From: Deferribacteres bacterium | GTDB taxonomy: Bacteria > Zhuqueibacterota > Zhuqueibacteria > Zhuqueibacterales > Geothermadaptataceae | NCBI GenBank assembly: GCA_020633675.1 | Contig: JACKDE010000002.1 | Coordinates: 620,001-684,000 of the forward strand | DNA: 64,000 nucleotides | Reading direction: 5' to 3' | Shown: piece after piece, positions 1 to 9,739 of the stretch | Position numbering within the stretch: position 1 is the first letter of the stretch | Layout of the letters: the number at the start of each line of letters is the position of its first letter | Position numbers and translations under genes: made by a program | Notes under the pieces: model-generated | Databases searched by the model: none | Seen by the model: the letters and a program-made list of their open reading frames with translations, nothing else | Told to the model about the DNA's origin: nothing

Positions 1-1053
1 TAGCAAAATCATCAGCTCAAAAGCTGCAATCAGCCCCTTTGTGTAGTTCAGCATGATGAGCACAGTTGCGAACAGTGAGGAGACGGCGAGGGCGGTAGCT
101 GGTGCATCGTTTTTGTTGAGTACGGCGAGCCGGGCGGGAAACATGCCGTCGAGCGCGGTGGCGCGCAGCACTTGCCCGGTGAGCAAAATATTGGCGTTGA
201 GTGCCCCCATGAGCGAAACCAGCACACCGATACCGACAAATTTGGTGCCCCAGTTGCCAAAGATGCGCGCAGCCGCATCGGCAAAGGGGGAAGTTGATTG
301 GGCAAGGTCTGTCGTCGGTATCAGCGCCATTACGCCAAGGGTCGCGGCGATGTACACCAGGGTTACGGTCAGCGTGCCGGTGGTCAGTGCGCGCGGGATG
401 GTGCGCTGCGGATCGACGACATCGTCCGCTGGGATTGTCGCGGCTTCGACGCCAATGTAAGCCCACATGGTGAGCATGACCAAGCCGGTCATCATCAGCG
501 GGAAGGACTGGTTGCCCGGATTGCCTGAGGGAACGGTGGTAACATCGCCAACAGCAAAGCCAGCCACGGCGATCACAAAAAGCGGCACCAGCTTGAGCAG
601 TGTGGTGATGAACTGGACAGCTCCAGCCGAGCGAACGCCTGCGACGTTGACGCCGGTGAACAGCCAGATAGCCGCAATCGAAGCAACAGCACCGGCAAAT
701 GGCCTTGCTGCAAGCGATGGGATGAACACATTCAGATAGCCGGTGAACGAAACAGCCACTGCAGCAACGGCCGACCAGACTCCAATCCAATAACCCCACG
801 CGATCAGAAATGCCGGCAGGTCGCCGAAGGCTGCGCGCGTGTACGCATAAGGTCCTCCGATTCTTGGAATGCGACGCGCCAGCGCTCCAAGCATGACCGC
901 AATGAACAGCGTGCCTGCCCCCGCGGCGATCCAACCGAGCAGACTGTTGCTGCCATATGGCGCGAGTACGGTCGGCAGGGTGAAGATTCCAGAGCCGATC
1001 ATCGTGCCGACCACCAGCGACCAGGTGCGCCAGAATCCCAGGCTTTTTGTCAT
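1..1053 (-). CDS. APC-superfamily amino acid permease (3' end cut by window edge)
   Basis: The reading frame is open from ATG at 1053 to base 1, so about 351 codons are present and the C-terminus lies outside the window. The N-terminus starts MTKSLGFWRTWSLVVGTMIG, the conserved first helix of amino acid/polyamine/organocation permeases, with the unwound GSGIF motif at residues 20-24. Many further hydrophobic segments follow, typical of the 12-TM fold (about 430-480 residues in the family). It is an inner-membrane secondary transporter; the substrate, probably an amino acid, cannot be assigned. The start is fixed by the family N-terminus. A longer frame in another phase (start near 1123) is a shadow. 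Confidence 0.85.
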   Translation of the reverse strand, partial: MTKSLGFWRTWSLVVGTMIGSGIFTLPTVLAPYGSNSLLGWIAAGAGTLFIAVMLGALARRIPRIGGPYAYTRAAFGDLPAFLIAWGYWIGVWSAVAAVAVSFTGYLNVFIPSLAARPFAGAVASIAAIWLFTGVNVAGVRSAGAVQFITTLLKLVPLFVIAVAGFAVGDVTTVPSGNPGNQSFPLMMTGLVMLTMWAYIGVEAATIPADDVVDPQRTIPRALTTGTLTVTLVYIAATLGVMALIPTTDLAQSTSPFADAAARIFGNWGTKFVGIGVLVSLMGALNANILLTGQVLRATALDGMFPARLAVLNKNDAPATALAVSSLFATVLIMLNYTKGLIAAFELMILL

Positions 1054-1179
1054 CTTGGAACTCGTCAGCTTTTGAAATACTTGTGATTTGCATCAATTGG
1101 CTGAATCGGGATGATAGGGACAAAAGCCCGGCAAAGCTATTATTTTTTTACAAAATGTGTATAAGTGTTTGTGTGGCGT

Positions 1180-2880
1180 TCACTCTGCTGATGCTGCATT
1201 TGCCAGCAGCGTTGCCCGGCGAAGGGCGCTCTCGATATTGCTGAAAACATTTTCTTCGCCTATGATTGCCAGCAGGCCGAACTGGCTGAGGGCAGCGAGA
1301 GGCTGTTTGTGAACGCCGGATAGAATCAGGTAGGTGTTGTTTTTTCTACAATCTTCAACCGACTCTTTAAGCAGGTTCAAGCCGGTCGCATCGATGGCTG
1401 GCACATTGCGCATACGCAAGATGCGCACTTTTGGTGGCTTCTCCAGTCGCCGGATGGTTTCTTTGAAGGCGGAAGCGGCGCCAAAGAAAAATGGCCCGTT
1501 AATCTCATAGACTTCAATATCATCCGGAATGGTGAGCTTGAACAAGGAGTCCGCAGAGTCGCCATTGACTGGATCGCGTAGCTCGCGGGTAATCACTTCC
1601 ACGTTTGTCACGATGGCCATGCGCCGCATAAACAGAATCACGGCCAGAATCATGCCGACCTCGATGGCAATTGTCAGGTCAAAAATGATCGTGAGGGCAA
1701 AAGTGGTGAGCAACACAATGACATCGCTGCGCGGACTTTTTAGCATCTGACGAAAAATCCGATGTTCGCTCATGTTGTAAGCGACAACCATCAAAATGGC
1801 GGCCAGAGTGGCCATCGGGATATGTTTGATCCAGGATCCTAAGATCAGCATCATCAGCAATAAAGTCACGGCATGCACCAACCCGGCAATGGGCGTTCTG
1901 CCGCCATTTTTGATATTGGTTGCGGTGCGGGCAATTGCGCCGGTCACCGGGATGCCACCAAACAGTGGCGAGCAAATATTGGCAATGCCCTGCGCGATCA
2001 GTTCGGTGTTTGAGCGGTGCCTGCCACCGATCATGCCGTCCGCGACCACAGCTGACAGAAGGGCCTCGATGGCGGCTAACAAAGCGATTGTCGTCGCTGG
2101 CAGGATTAGATTTTGGATTGTGCTGAGCTCGAAGCGTGGTAGCGCAGGTGCGGGAATGTGGGAAGGGATATCGCCAAAACGCGAGCCAATGGTTTCGACA
2201 TCGAGTTGGGAAAAGTGTATCAGCAGCGTTGTTGCCAGAATGGCGATGATCGAGCCAGGAATCTTGCGATTAAAACGTGGCCAAAGCAGAATGATGGAGA
2301 TCGCCAAAACCGAAATGAGCAGCGTTGGCAGGCTGGTTATGTGTAAGGATTCAGCATAGGCGGACCATTTCCCGATAAAATCGGCGGGTACGGCCTGCAT
2401 CTGAAATCCAAAAAAATCGGGAATCTGGCTGCTAAAAATAATGACGGCGATACCACTGGTAAAGCCAACAACTACGGGATAGGGGATGAATTTGATGATC
2501 GAGCCGAATTGGGCAATACCCATGAGAATCAGGATGACGCCGGCCATCATAGTCGCGACGATCAGGCCTTGCACTCCATAATTTTGCACAATGCCGTACA
2601 CGATGACGATAAATGCGCCAGTCGGGCCGCCGATTTGTACCCGGCTGCCGCCAAAAAAGGACACTAAAAAGCCGCCGATAATGGCCGTGATCAAACCCTG
2701 CTCCGGTGTGACGCCGGAAGCAATGCCAAATGCAATCGCCAATGGCAGGGCAACAATACCAACCAGAACACCGGCGATAAAGTCATCGAGCAACTGGCGT
2801 TGCGTGAGGTGCTTGAAAAGAGTGAAAAATTTGGGTTTGAAGCTGCTCAATCGAAAAAGCTCGCATACGTACGTGCCCAA
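1180..2880 (-). CDS. SulP family anion transporter with C-terminal STAS domain
   Basis: 566 aa, normal length for SulP/SLC26 proteins. A membrane domain of 10 or more helices (about residues 35-430) begins at the [20 protein letters not shown] signature and contains the [10 protein letters not shown] motif. A cytoplasmic STAS domain follows (about 450-560; core [14 protein letters not shown]). Such proteins import sulfate, bicarbonate or dicarboxylates by H+ or Na+ symport or exchange; the substrate is not readable here. The start is TTG at 2880 with an AGGCGGA-like SD; a TTG about 10 codons on is possible. A TATAAT promoter lies just upstream. Confidence 0.9.
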   Translation of the reverse strand: MGTYVCELFRLSSFKPKFFTLFKHLTQRQLLDDFIAGVLVGIVALPLAIAFGIASGVTPEQGLITAIIGGFLVSFFGGSRVQIGGPTGAFIVIVYGIVQNYGVQGLIVATMMAGVILILMGIAQFGSIIKFIPYPVVVGFTSGIAVIIFSSQIPDFFGFQMQAVPADFIGKWSAYAESLHITSLPTLLISVLAISIILLWPRFNRKIPGSIIAILATTLLIHFSQLDVETIGSRFGDIPSHIPAPALPRFELSTIQNLILPATTIALLAAIEALLSAVVADGMIGGRHRSNTELIAQGIANICSPLFGGIPVTGAIARTATNIKNGGRTPIAGLVHAVTLLLMMLILGSWIKHIPMATLAAILMVVAYNMSEHRIFRQMLKSPRSDVIVLLTTFALTIIFDLTIAIEVGMILAVILFMRRMAIVTNVEVITRELRDPVNGDSADSLFKLTIPDDIEVYEINGPFFFGAASAFKETIRRLEKPPKVRILRMRNVPAIDATGLNLLKESVEDCRKNNTYLILSGVHKQPLAALSQFGLLAIIGEENVFSNIESALRRATLLANAASAE

Positions 2881-2927
2881 AAAACATCCGCCTGGTGATG
2901 CAATTGCATGCGGAAATTCGGGCAGCG

Positions 2928-2957
2928 ATTATACAAAACTTTTCGATCCAAAAGCAA
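2928..2957 (-). promoter_or_regulatory. sigma-70 promoter of the SulP gene
   Basis: On the minus strand TTGCTT, an 18-base spacer and a perfect TATAAT (2928-2933) lie about 48 bases before the TTG start at 2880. The bases after the -10 (CGC) match those after several other promoters in this window. Confidence 0.55.
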
Positions 2958-3025
2958 ATGGATTCGTGGGCGATTTTAGCAATTTTGCAAAAACCGTCTG
3001 CTTGCAAGAGTGGTGACAGAGCACG

Positions 3026-3838
3026 TTAACCGTAAACCGGCTGTTTCCATTCTTCTTTTGGGTGGTATTTGCTCTCGCTTGCCCAGCGGATACCACGCTT
3101 CATGATTTCCAGCGCCTGTGGCACCTCGAGATGGGCAAGCTGGTGGCCAAGCGATGAGTAGAATATGCGGCCATTGCCATAATATTTTTTCCACACAACT
3201 GGCATGACGCAACCGCCTATCCAGCCTGCATGCTCATCGGTAAATGTCGTGGTTGCCAGCACTTTGACGTTCGGATCGACGTGCATGTAGTACTGCTCCG
3301 ATTTCATTTTGAAGTCGGGAATGCCTTCGGTCACCGGATCGTCATGACCTGTGATTTGCACGCTGTAGTCAATGACGCCGCCGGGGTGCGCGACCCACTG
3401 CCCGCCGGTCATAAATTGGTACTCGGTGTTCTGCCGGAAAGCATCGCACATGCCGCCGTGCCAGCCTGCCATGCCAACGCCGTTTTTCACGGCTGCCAGC
3501 AAACCAGCTTCCTGCTCTTTGGTGATCGAGCTCATGGTGAAGACCTGGATGATGAGGTCGACCGATTGCATCAGCTCCTGATCCAGATAGGAATCCAGGG
3601 TATCGGAAACGGTGACGTTCGCGCCTTCCGATTCGGCCCATGCGGAAATCATCTCGATGCACGCTTTCGGCTCGTGGCCATCCCAGCCACCCCATAGTGT
3701 CAGTAGCTTTTTATCTTTTAGCGAGGGTGTTTGCTGCACAATATTGAGCTTGTGCCTGCGCAGCTTGAGCAAGGGTGGCAGCGCGCCGACAGCGAGAATT
3801 GCTCGCAAGAAATCACGACGATTGTTTGTTTTTCTCAT
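3026..3838 (-). CDS. ThuA-like domain protein with Tat-type signal
   Basis: 270 aa from ATG 3838, chosen because a GAGG SD sits 6 bases upstream; a TTG 12 bases earlier is less likely. The N-terminus NNRRDFLRAILAVGALPP is a twin-arginine signal followed by a hydrophobic stretch, so export to the periplasm is expected. The mature part matches the ThuA/trehalose-utilisation fold (class I amidotransferase-like): LTLWGGWDGHEPKAC near the front, GVGMAGWHGGMCDAF in the middle and SLGHQLAHLEVP near the end. These proteins accompany carbohydrate metabolism; the reaction is generally unknown. Confidence 0.8.
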   Translation of the reverse strand: MRKTNNRRDFLRAILAVGALPPLLKLRRHKLNIVQQTPSLKDKKLLTLWGGWDGHEPKACIEMISAWAESEGANVTVSDTLDSYLDQELMQSVDLIIQVFTMSSITKEQEAGLLAAVKNGVGMAGWHGGMCDAFRQNTEYQFMTGGQWVAHPGGVIDYSVQITGHDDPVTEGIPDFKMKSEQYYMHVDPNVKVLATTTFTDEHAGWIGGCVMPVVWKKYYGNGRIFYSSLGHQLAHLEVPQALEIMKRGIRWASESKYHPKEEWKQPVYG

Positions 3839-3880
3839 GACGGACCTCAATTTAATGGGAGTAGACGTTGCTCAAGCTCA

Positions 3881-3908
3881 AATACTATCGAGTTTTCTCA
3901 ATAGTATT
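3881..3908. promoter_or_regulatory. inverted repeat upstream of the ThuA-like gene
   Basis: AATACTAT (3881-3888) and ATAGTATT (3901-3908) are perfect inverted arms with a 12-base spacer, 43 bases before the ThuA ATG. It could be an operator or a leader hairpin; no T-run follows. Confidence 0.3.
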
Positions 3909-3961
3909 CTCAATCATTCGAATTGAAATATAAAAGAGCTTTGCGCACTTACAGGCAAACT

Positions 3962-3988
3962 CAAGCGCAATTTTGCTTTCAGCGCTTG
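3962..3988 (-). terminator. hairpin just downstream of the 168-aa gene
   Basis: CAAGCGC (3962-3968) and GCGCTTG (3982-3988) form a perfect 7-bp stem 10 bases after the stop codon of the minus-strand gene ending at 3998. Only a weak T-rich stretch follows on the minus strand, so it may be a weak or Rho-assisted terminator. Confidence 0.4.
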
Positions 3989-3997
3989 GTTAGGGAG

Positions 3998-4504
3998 CTA
4001 CTTCCAAAACACCACACCAATTTGCGCCAAATAGAATAGCAGAAGGCCAAGAATGATTGTTATCAAGTGTGGAAGCATCACCGTTGGCAAAATAAATCTA
4101 TTAATATAGTAAGGGTTTGTGCCGCGCCGCTCTGGGGGAAGAAAAAATTTGTGAGATGACGCTCCTTTGAGAAGATATCGAGCTTGCGTCCAACACCAAT
4201 CGATTTGGGGAGAAGATGATGGACTGCCTGAAAGATGTGGGGAGGCACGCAACACTTCAATCTCGCGCATCCTGGGATAATGTTGCATTTGATGACCCTT
4301 CATCGCCGCTTCGATGAGCCAGAAGGCAAGAGCGCTAAAAGCAGAAACGAGAAAATATCCTGCCGTACTGAACTGAAAACCGAGTCCAAGCGCTGCAAGG
4401 CTCAGGGTTACGCCCCAACTCTTAACTGTGAGTAAACGGGCATCGAAGCTTCCGACGATATCAACCAACTTATAGTATTCGACCAGGTAAGGATCGTCAT
4501 TCAT
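3998..4504 (-). CDS. unknown membrane protein, 168 aa
   Basis: The start at ATG 4504 is set by a strong SD (AGGAG, 8 bases upstream). Two adjacent hydrophobic segments (about residues 27-60, around the TAGYFLVSAFSALAFWLIEA stretch) form a hairpin in the membrane, and a third (about 140-163) lies near the C-terminus. The loop between them is soluble. No family was recognised. The frame stays open for about 84 more codons upstream (to 4756) and reads like protein, so an N-terminal extension from a TTG start is an alternative. The gene is AT-richer than the metabolic genes around it. Its position after a PqiA-like gene suggests an envelope role, by context only. Confidence 0.7.
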   Translation of the reverse strand: MNDDPYLVEYYKLVDIVGSFDARLLTVKSWGVTLSLAALGLGFQFSTAGYFLVSAFSALAFWLIEAAMKGHQMQHYPRMREIEVLRASPHLSGSPSSSPQIDWCWTQARYLLKGASSHKFFLPPERRGTNPYYINRFILPTVMLPHLITIILGLLLFYLAQIGVVFWK

Positions 4505-4786
4505 TTTTATTTCTCCTGCAATAACGATGATAACGTATTTTGTCCCACTAATGACAAGCTCTGCAGTCTGGTGGATTTGATGCACAGCATTTGGTATAAC
4601 GGCAAGCTTCACCGAAACGCTAGCCCTTGAGAAATCACCATCGGTAGCCAAATCCGCAGCAAGTTGAATATAAGCCCGACCTGTATATGTACAAACGGGG
4701 TAGAAATCACCTGGGCCTTCAAATGTGCAACAACGATTAACGAAAGGCAGGGGCAACTGAGCGAGCGATTGGCTGTCTGTACGATT

Positions 4787-5305
4787 TCAACCGACATCAT
4801 GTGAGTGATCGAATTTTCTTCTGACCGAAAACAGTCTCAGCGAAGTGAATAATGTCAGCAAGACTGACAAGGCAAAGCAATACAATCCATACTGCAAATC
4901 GATGCGGGCATTGATTTGAAATTTGATCGCATAAATGAGAATGCCGACGAAAAGTGCGTCGAGCGCAAAATATTTCAAAAGCCTGGTAGTCAGGATCAAT
5001 CTTTTTTTGATCTGCTCCAAGCCCGGAAGGTTGGCAGTCCAAACATGTGCAATTGTTGCCAATTTGGCTACTGGCAAGAGAATGCCAAACCCTAAAATAA
5101 ATAGAAAGATAAGGTATTGTTTTTCAGAAATTAAATACAACATGATCGAGTAAAGGGATAGTGTTCTGCTGAAGAAGATGTATTTGTTAGCGGTAAACAG
5201 CGGCGCAAAAATCCCGACTAAAAACAATATCAGCGATGCTACAATGAAAACGCGACTGATTTTGTGCTCTTTCGGGTAGGTGTTTGCAAGAGAAATTTTG
5301 TTCAT
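4787..5305 (-). CDS. PqiA-like membrane protein
   Basis: 172 aa from ATG 5305. Four hydrophobic segments are visible (about residues 18-38, 47-62, 67-90 and 115-150). The motif ILGFGILLPVAKL followed by a short basic loop and a second helical pair resembles a single PqiA (paraquat-inducible protein A) domain; full PqiA proteins carry two. PqiA proteins accompany MCE-type lipid transport across the periplasm in Proteobacteria, but no MCE gene is next to this one. The C-terminal tail is basic. Upstream 230 bases contain no other gene. Confidence 0.6.
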   Translation of the reverse strand: MNKISLANTYPKEHKISRVFIVASLILFLVGIFAPLFTANKYIFFSRTLSLYSIMLYLISEKQYLIFLFILGFGILLPVAKLATIAHVWTANLPGLEQIKKRLILTTRLLKYFALDALFVGILIYAIKFQINARIDLQYGLYCFALSVLLTLFTSLRLFSVRRKFDHSHDVG

Positions 5306-5535
5306 GGTTTAGCAACAGAGTTTTTTTAATGAACAACGCGCGGCTCGACGGGGCTGTGCGGCGAGTGGTAACCGGGCAACTACATATCGCAGCGTTGACT
5401 CTACACCTTATCCAAGCCTGCAGAACCGAAAATCGTGAAAATCCGGCTTGAGCCGATGTTAGCTATCTAATGTAACATGGTCGTCTGCGAACATGCCTGA
5501 TAGATTGTTAATCCAATTTCTGTATGCCTGCTTTT

Positions 5536-6693
5536 CTATCGATTGTTTCTATTTGTAGGTAGTACTAACCTTGACATTTTGTTCTTATAACGCACATATT
5601 GCATGGTGTGCATTGATTCTGGTGAATATGGATAAAACTGAGACATATGTGTTCCTGAAATACCTCTCTCAAACTTAAAATTCATCATTTCGCGTTCAGA
5701 TTCTGAAATATTCCTTGAGTCATTTTCATAAATGAATTCCAGATTAGGATTAATGTTGAATCTAACAACAGTACTATCTTCATAGATATATGGATTTGTT
5801 GAAGGATAAAACATCCCAATGCCAAGTTCCCTGCTAAAGGCGAAAGACTTTCCGTGTATATTGGATAATCTACTTCTTGTTTTTGTACTATCCTTAATAA
5901 GATCAAGCCCGTCCAGCCACTTATGCAACTTTGTCGAGTCATTTGGGCTAATTGCTTTAATGCGGACAAAGTATTTGGCTAAGTAATCTACTTCGCCGTC
6001 ACGGTTTATAAAATTTCCTTCGGGGACACAGATCCAGCCCAGCAATGATAAGCGACTTGATGAATTGGAACTCACTAAAGAGTGCCATTTTTTATCCAAC
6101 TCGTAAAACTGAACCATAGATTCGTGAACATTATCTTGTATTTTAGCATGTTCAATAGATTTCCATAGCCTTTCATTCATGTGATACAAGTAAGTCAGTG
6201 ACTGACTATTTGGGTAACGTTTTCTTTTTCTAATTTGATCAGGAAGCAAAGGCGCAAGTAACTCTCCCCAAATATTCAATTCCGCATTCGACTCTGAATA
6301 ATCTGCAAGTGCATCGAATACTGCCATTCTCGCATCCACGGTCGAACTATCTGAGCTTGATAGGAAATGCCATAGCGCTCTGAAGCCTTCTTCTCGCTGG
6401 CTAGCCAATTTTTCAGCTGCGGAACCCGCAAGGCCGGGGATAACGAGGTTTCGCTGCAATTGAACAGTTGATTCTGACCGCTTTTGAGATATCCAGTTGT
6501 TATACGTTATCATAGTTCCTACAAGCAGTCCAATGACGCCAAGTGATGTTGGTGTGATAAACTTATCTACGATTCTCCGCCATCCAGAGCTCCATTTTAG
6601 TTCATTCTCAATCTTTCTGCGTTCCAGAATCTCTTTGTCTTCCTGAGATTTCGGCTTTTCCCGCTTAGAACTTTTTCTATTTTTCATTTTCAT
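5536..6693 (-). CDS. unknown protein with one membrane anchor, 385 aa
   Basis: A highly charged Lys/Arg/Glu-rich N-terminus (residues 1-37) is followed by one transmembrane segment (about 49-68, LGVIGLLVGTMITYNNW) and a roughly 310-residue soluble domain; the basic N-terminus suggests the domain lies outside the cytoplasm. No catalytic motif or family was recognised. ATG codons at 6693 and 6687 are both possible, neither with a clear SD. Codon use is AT-rich compared with the neighbours, which may mark transferred DNA. A promoter about 220 bases upstream points at it. Confidence 0.6.
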   Translation of the reverse strand: MKMKNRKSSKREKPKSQEDKEILERRKIENELKWSSGWRRIVDKFITPTSLGVIGLLVGTMITYNNWISQKRSESTVQLQRNLVIPGLAGSAAEKLASQREEGFRALWHFLSSSDSSTVDARMAVFDALADYSESNAELNIWGELLAPLLPDQIRKRKRYPNSQSLTYLYHMNERLWKSIEHAKIQDNVHESMVQFYELDKKWHSLVSSNSSSRLSLLGWICVPEGNFINRDGEVDYLAKYFVRIKAISPNDSTKLHKWLDGLDLIKDSTKTRSRLSNIHGKSFAFSRELGIGMFYPSTNPYIYEDSTVVRFNINPNLEFIYENDSRNISESEREMMNFKFERGISGTHMSQFYPYSPESMHTMQYVRYKNKMSRLVLPTNRNNR

Positions 6694-7146
6694 CTATTTT
6701 GAGTATCCCAATCAAGTCGCACACTAAATATATATAAACTGATCCGGTATAAAAGCTCGGACCTGAAATTATTGCCGAGGTAATACTGTAGTCATGGTTT
6801 ATGGCAGCGTAAAGTAACTATTAGACTATAGTTTGTTGAAAATTGAATTTGTAGCATGGAGTGACATGGATTCCCCCTTCGAGAACCACATTTCCTGTGA
6901 ACTATGGCAAAAATATTGGCAATTGCGGCAGGAATGTCAAGCAAAATGAGGCGGAAGCTATTAGGCCGTGCCCAAGGCTGTGAGTATTTCATTGAAGGGA
7001 TTTTTATGAAGCCATTGTGATTGAACTTTCATCGTAATCCTTTGGAAGCAAGGTCTGAGTGTGCTCTGGAATTCTTCAATAGGCGGTTTGATTAATACAT
7101 TGGCGATTTGTTGTACTTCTTCTGCCAACAAATTCCAAACTATAGA
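6694..7146. other. 453-bp intergenic stretch
   Basis: It contains the minus-strand promoter at 6912-6940. Short open frames in both strands lack SD sequences and protein-like composition. Nothing else was recognised. Confidence 0.5.
6912..6940 (-). promoter_or_regulatory. sigma-70 promoter for the 385-aa gene
   Basis: Minus-strand TTGACA (6935-6940), 17-base spacer, AATATT (6912-6917), then TTTGCC. The whole block closely resembles the promoter at 9622-9650, including spacer bases. The leader to the gene would be about 220 bases. Confidence 0.55.
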
Positions 7147-8514
7147 CTACCTCGCTGCCTCCAAAAGAGCATCACATTTCATTCGCATCTCATTCAGCAG
7201 ATCCTGAGAATCAGAGTTGGTGGCCAGGTTATATTGTTCGTGGGGGTCTGTTTGTAAATCATACAACTCTTCAAACATAGGCGTCGATTCAATATAGCGG
7301 AGATATTTGTAGCGTTGCGTCACCACGCCTTCTGATTTTGGAATGGTTGGATACTCGAACAGGTGTTCATAGAAAAATTCATCCCGCCACGCAGGCGACT
7401 TCGCATCGATAAGTGATCGAAGGCTTCTGCCCTGCATTGTTGCTGGAATATCCGCGCCGGCAAGATCAAGCAAGGTTGGCGCAATATCGATATTCAGCGC
7501 CATCTCATCCCGCTTCTGCCCCCTTTTTGACTGCGGCAGACGGGGATCGTAGACGACCAATGGTACACGAATGGATTCTTCGTGACCGTACCATTTTCCA
7601 GCCATGCCGTGTTCACCGAGGTAAAAACCATTGTCACCCATCAAAATAATGACGGTGTTGTTGGCCTGACCTGATTTTTCCAATTCCTTGCGAATTTGGC
7701 CAATCACGACATCCACACCATAGATCAGGCGGTAGTACCCCTTCACGGATTCCTGGAATTTTTCTGGAGTGGAGAATCGAATATCCCATCGCCTGCGGGC
7801 TTCATTGTTGCTGGTAAAAAAATCAGGAAAAGCATCATAGAAATAGCTGTCGTCAGCCGTATTGGGTATAGGAATCTCTACGTCATTGTACAGGTCTTTG
7901 TAGGCTGGATCGTAGATAAATTGCCTGGGATCGTTGTCCTGTACATGTGGTGCCTTAAAGCTGATCGACAAGCAAAAAGGCTGGCCGGCCGTGGAGCTTT
8001 GCAAAAATTCGAGGGCGTTTTCACCGCACATTTGGGTGTAATGCTTATAGTTGCCGTTCTCATCTTTGTGCTCATAAGTGGGTTGGCCGGTCATTGCCTG
8101 CCAGTAATCATATTGATCAACTGGTGGATTGCCAACGCCGTACTTGCCGATAAAGCCGATACGGTAGCCTGCTTTTTTGAGCAGCAGAGGATAGGTGTTG
8201 ACATTCGCTGCATCAGGTAGTTCCCCAAATCCTGCCATACCATGACGGCGGACATATTGGCCAGTCAGGATACTCGCACGGCTCGGTGCGCAAATCGCGG
8301 TGGTCACGAAGGCATTTTGAAAGAGAACACCTTCGTTTGCCAGCGCATCCATATTCGGCGTTTGAATGATCTGATTTCCCATGCTGCCCATCGCATCCCA
8401 GCGCTGATCATCTGTCAGCAAAAAGATGATGTTGGGTTGCTTTTGTGCTTGCTGACATCCTGCAGAATACAGGCAGGCGATTGCCGCGAAGAACCCCCAA
8501 ATAAGCTTTTTCAT
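7147..8514 (-). CDS. sulfatase, formylglycine type, probable lipoprotein
   Basis: 455 aa from ATG 8514; the TTG six codons earlier is less likely. Residues 1-20 form a lipoprotein-like signal ending SAGC. The alkaline-phosphatase-superfamily sulfatase fold follows: metal ligands in FLLTDDQRWD (Asp35, Asp36) and the CxPSR formylglycine site in ICAPSRAS, with Cys75 as the modified residue. Later ligands lie in ILMGDNGFYLGEHGMAGKW. It hydrolyses sulfate esters, probably of a polysaccharide, outside the inner membrane. Activity needs a maturase or FGE, not seen in this window. It follows the EEP gene by 39 bases and is likely co-transcribed. Confidence 0.93.
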   Translation of the reverse strand: MKKLIWGFFAAIACLYSAGCQQAQKQPNIIFLLTDDQRWDAMGSMGNQIIQTPNMDALANEGVLFQNAFVTTAICAPSRASILTGQYVRRHGMAGFGELPDAANVNTYPLLLKKAGYRIGFIGKYGVGNPPVDQYDYWQAMTGQPTYEHKDENGNYKHYTQMCGENALEFLQSSTAGQPFCLSISFKAPHVQDNDPRQFIYDPAYKDLYNDVEIPIPNTADDSYFYDAFPDFFTSNNEARRRWDIRFSTPEKFQESVKGYYRLIYGVDVVIGQIRKELEKSGQANNTVIILMGDNGFYLGEHGMAGKWYGHEESIRVPLVVYDPRLPQSKRGQKRDEMALNIDIAPTLLDLAGADIPATMQGRSLRSLIDAKSPAWRDEFFYEHLFEYPTIPKSEGVVTQRYKYLRYIESTPMFEELYDLQTDPHEQYNLATNSDSQDLLNEMRMKCDALLEAAR

Positions 8515-8553
8515 CGTTTCACTTCGATTCAAAGTTTCTCCTCATTGCGTTTT

Positions 8554-9348
8554 TTACTCTAACAATTCAAGAGTGACCAGATAGGCACAGTGATCTGAAG
8601 CTATGGCATTTTGAATGACCTGAGTTTCAACGACTTTCCATTTATCCATTGGATAGAACATCACATAGTCAATTTTAACCTGAGGATTGTCAGATGGAAA
8701 TGTTGGTTCGGGATCGGCTTTATCATAGGATGCTGCCCAGACTTCTTCAAGAATGCCAATGGGTGTGCTCTGTGGTTTTGCGTTTAAATCTCCCGCCAGG
8801 ATAGTCGGATATTTATTCTTAGAGAAGACTTCATTAATCTTCTTCACCTGAGCGACTCTGTCTTTTTCATCTGGCAAGTGATCCAGGTGCGTTCCAATAA
8901 ATGCAATCGTGTCTCCCGATGAAAGCACAGTCGTGATTTCGATGGCCGCTCTGGGTTCATTCTCTGGCGAATGGGGGAGAGCAACATTTCTGAAGCTTAG
9001 AAATGTGTATTTTGAAAGTATCCCTTCACCGTATTCTCCACCGTCATAATACATCGCTCTGCCAAAGATTGAAGCCATTTTTGCACGCCAGCCAAGTTCG
9101 GTTGCCAGGTCATATTTCTTGGCTCGATTGGTTTTATAATCCACTTCCTGCAAGGCAACAAAATCCGGCTCGGCATCGATAATGACATCTGCGATCGCGT
9201 CCAGATCAAAATCACCTTTTGTCGTTTCGCCATGAAGAATGTTAAACGATAGGACTTTTATCAATTTGCTATCATGACCAACTTCTTGTGACCAAAGCGA
9301 ATTGTTGCCGATCAGGAGCATCAAGAGTATTGGTAGAGTCGGTTTCAT
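8554..9348 (-). CDS. secreted endonuclease/exonuclease/phosphatase family protein
   Basis: 264 aa with a cleavable signal peptide (about residues 1-20, ending SLWSQ). Family motifs appear in order: SFNILHGE, ALQEVDY (catalytic Glu), THLDHLPD, LAGDLNAKP (metal-binding Asp/Asn) and ASDHCAYL (catalytic His). The fold is that of the EEP superfamily, which includes DNase I and sphingomyelinase-like phosphodiesterases; substrate cannot be decided. Export suggests phosphodiester scavenging. First gene of a pair with the sulfatase, and preceded by a good promoter. Confidence 0.88.
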   Translation of the reverse strand: MKPTLPILLMLLIGNNSLWSQEVGHDSKLIKVLSFNILHGETTKGDFDLDAIADVIIDAEPDFVALQEVDYKTNRAKKYDLATELGWRAKMASIFGRAMYYDGGEYGEGILSKYTFLSFRNVALPHSPENEPRAAIEITTVLSSGDTIAFIGTHLDHLPDEKDRVAQVKKINEVFSKNKYPTILAGDLNAKPQSTPIGILEEVWAASYDKADPEPTFPSDNPQVKIDYVMFYPMDKWKVVETQVIQNAIASDHCAYLVTLELLE

Positions 9349-9739
9349 GCATCTATCCTAAAATAATCAACTGGTTTTGTCTTCGGTACCAAGGGATAAC
9401 ATATGATTTGACCGTCTAAAATTGAATCTGCAGGCTGAGTAAATTCTTTCGCGATTGGACTGTCAATACTTGCTGATCTCTTTGTATCTGCATATGCAAA
9501 AAAATGCCGCGCCATCACTATTTGCGGTAAGTATGAGATCGGTTTGGTTGCAAAATAGCTTTATTAAAAGGTGCGGGGTAGACTGCCCCTTTGAGAATAG
9601 TCATATTATAATCAGGGCGAAAATATTGCCAATCGTGGAAAGAATGTCAAGCGAAAGAAGCTGAAGGCATTTGCGGCGTGACCTCCCCCCATAGGGCGTG
9701 CTCATCGTAAAAAGCACCCCTTTGCACAATTCATCCAGG
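9349..9739. other. 391-bp intergenic stretch
   Basis: It holds the promoter at 9622-9650 and an imperfect hairpin near 9695-9722 (GTGCT and AGCAC arms plus GGG/CCC) just after the gene ending at 9740. No gene was seen. Confidence 0.5.
9622..9650 (-). promoter_or_regulatory. sigma-70 promoter of the EEP-sulfatase pair
   Basis: Minus-strand TTGACA (9645-9650), 17-base spacer, AATATT (9622-9627), then TTCGCC. It is nearly identical in layout to the promoter at 6912-6940. The leader is about 270 bases. Confidence 0.55.

Noticed and set aside
17..1123. 368-codon minus-strand frame over the permease
   Set aside because: Arg/His/Cys-rich shadow. The frame starting at ATG 1053 has permease motifs and membrane segments.
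5330..5410. integron attC-like site between small AT-rich genes
   Set aside because: AACGC/GCGTT ends are present, but the core GTTRRRY/RYYYAAC pairs do not match and there is no integrase.
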